From NCBI GenBank assembly GCA_046484975.1, contig JAWOHX010000022.1, positions 1 to 5,819 of the forward strand: 5,819 nucleotides of DNA. The letters are read 5' to 3'. The notes under the pieces are model-generated. The model was given only the letters and a program-made list of their open reading frames with translations. It did no database searches and had not been told where the DNA came from. The DNA is from JAWOHX01 sp046484975. Lineage in GTDB: Bacteria > Bacillota > Clostridia > DUPQ01. The first letter of the stretch is position 1. Every line of letters begins with the position of its first letter. The translations under genes were made by a program, and so were the position numbers. This document shows, piece by piece, positions 5,474-5,819 of the stretch.

Positions 5474-5819
5474 ATGAAAATCGCCATACCGAAGGGAACC
5501 AGGGACATCCTTCCCGACGAATCCGCAAGATGGAGGAACATCGAGGATCAGTTCTATAAAGTCTGTACGGATTTCGGGTACAAGGAGATCAGGACCCCCC
5601 TGTTTGAATACACGGAGCTGTTCCAACGGGGCGTGGGAGATACCACGGACATCGTGCAAAAGGAAATGTATACCTTTGAAGACAAAGGCGGACGGTCCCT
5701 GACCCTGCGGCCGGAAGCCACCGCAGGCGTCGTGAGGAGCTATATCGAGAACGGCATGTCCTCCCTTGTCCAGCCTGTCAAACTGATGTACAACATCACC
5801 GCCTACAGGTACGAGAATG
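5474..5819 (+). CDS. hisS: Histidyl-tRNA synthetase, N-terminal part (cut by window edge)
   Basis: It attaches histidine to tRNA-His with ATP; it is a class II synthetase and acts as a cytoplasmic dimer. The 115 complete codons present show the usual start KIAIPKGTRDILPDE. Class II motif 1 follows (GYKEIRTPLFEYTELFQRG), then the conserved VGDTTDIVQKEMYTFED stretch. The histidine-binding loop LTLRPEAT has E81. The beginning of motif 2 (AYRYEN) has R112 at the place of the motif-2 arginine. ATG 5474 is chosen because GAGGGAG at 5458-5464 lies 9 nt upstream. An in-frame ATG at 5465 touches that ribosome site and would add only three residues. Motif 2 here reads ITAYRYEN where FRYERPQ or FRYENPQ is more usual, a small divergence. 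The gene continues beyond the window; in many Firmicutes aspS follows. Expression is governed by the T-box leader. Confidence 0.96.
   Translation, partial: MKIAIPKGTRDILPDESARWRNIEDQFYKVCTDFGYKEIRTPLFEYTELFQRGVGDTTDIVQKEMYTFEDKGGRSLTLRPEATAGVVRSYIENGMSSLVQPVKLMYNITAYRYEN

Noticed and set aside
5198..5659. Minus-strand open frame across the T-box leader and the hisS start
   Set aside because: The plus strand is fully explained by the T-box structure and the HisRS N terminus; the antisense product has no recognisable features.

Overview
The window looks like a piece of a Firmicutes (Clostridia-type) chromosome of moderate G+C. The signs are a T-box tRNA-sensing leader in front of hisS, Bacillus/Clostridium-type short glucose-6-phosphate isomerase, Shine-Dalgarno sites of the GGAGG kind, and sharp TTGACA/TATAAT promoters in AT-rich gaps. 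The family or genus cannot be fixed from this sequence. No insertion sequence, phage gene, CRISPR array or clear sign of recent transfer is visible.

Layout. Bases 1-26 are the 5' end of a tRNA-Pro gene on the minus strand, with its own promoter at 38-66. Back to back with it, a plus-strand promoter (92-120) serves a two-gene unit: a small protein with two OB folds of the single-stranded-DNA-binding type (181-834), then pgi (855-2129), separated by 20 bp. Pgi converges, with only 3 bp between stop codons, on a minus-strand gene for a COG2426-type small membrane 'multidrug export' protein (2133-2591). That gene diverges from a large cytoplasmic-type GH78 alpha-L-rhamnosidase (2694-5204). The last gene is hisS (5474 to the window end, incomplete). 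It has a promoter inside the last codons of the rhamnosidase gene and a complete T-box leader with antiterminator and terminator.

How the parts relate. This is mostly a housekeeping neighbourhood (tRNA, Pgi, HisRS) with one accessory glycoside hydrolase. The rhamnosidase would release L-rhamnose from imported glycosides, but no rhamnose catabolic or transport genes are in view, so its link to Pgi is only through general sugar metabolism. The most informative regulatory element is the hisS T-box. Its UGGC acceptor-binding bulge and a GAC triplet in the specifier loop fit tRNA-Asp better than tRNA-His, which suggests an aspartate-sensing hisS(-aspS) operon whose downstream part lies outside the window. 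The least understood gene is the tandem OB-fold protein upstream of pgi. I did not find a clearly new biological system.
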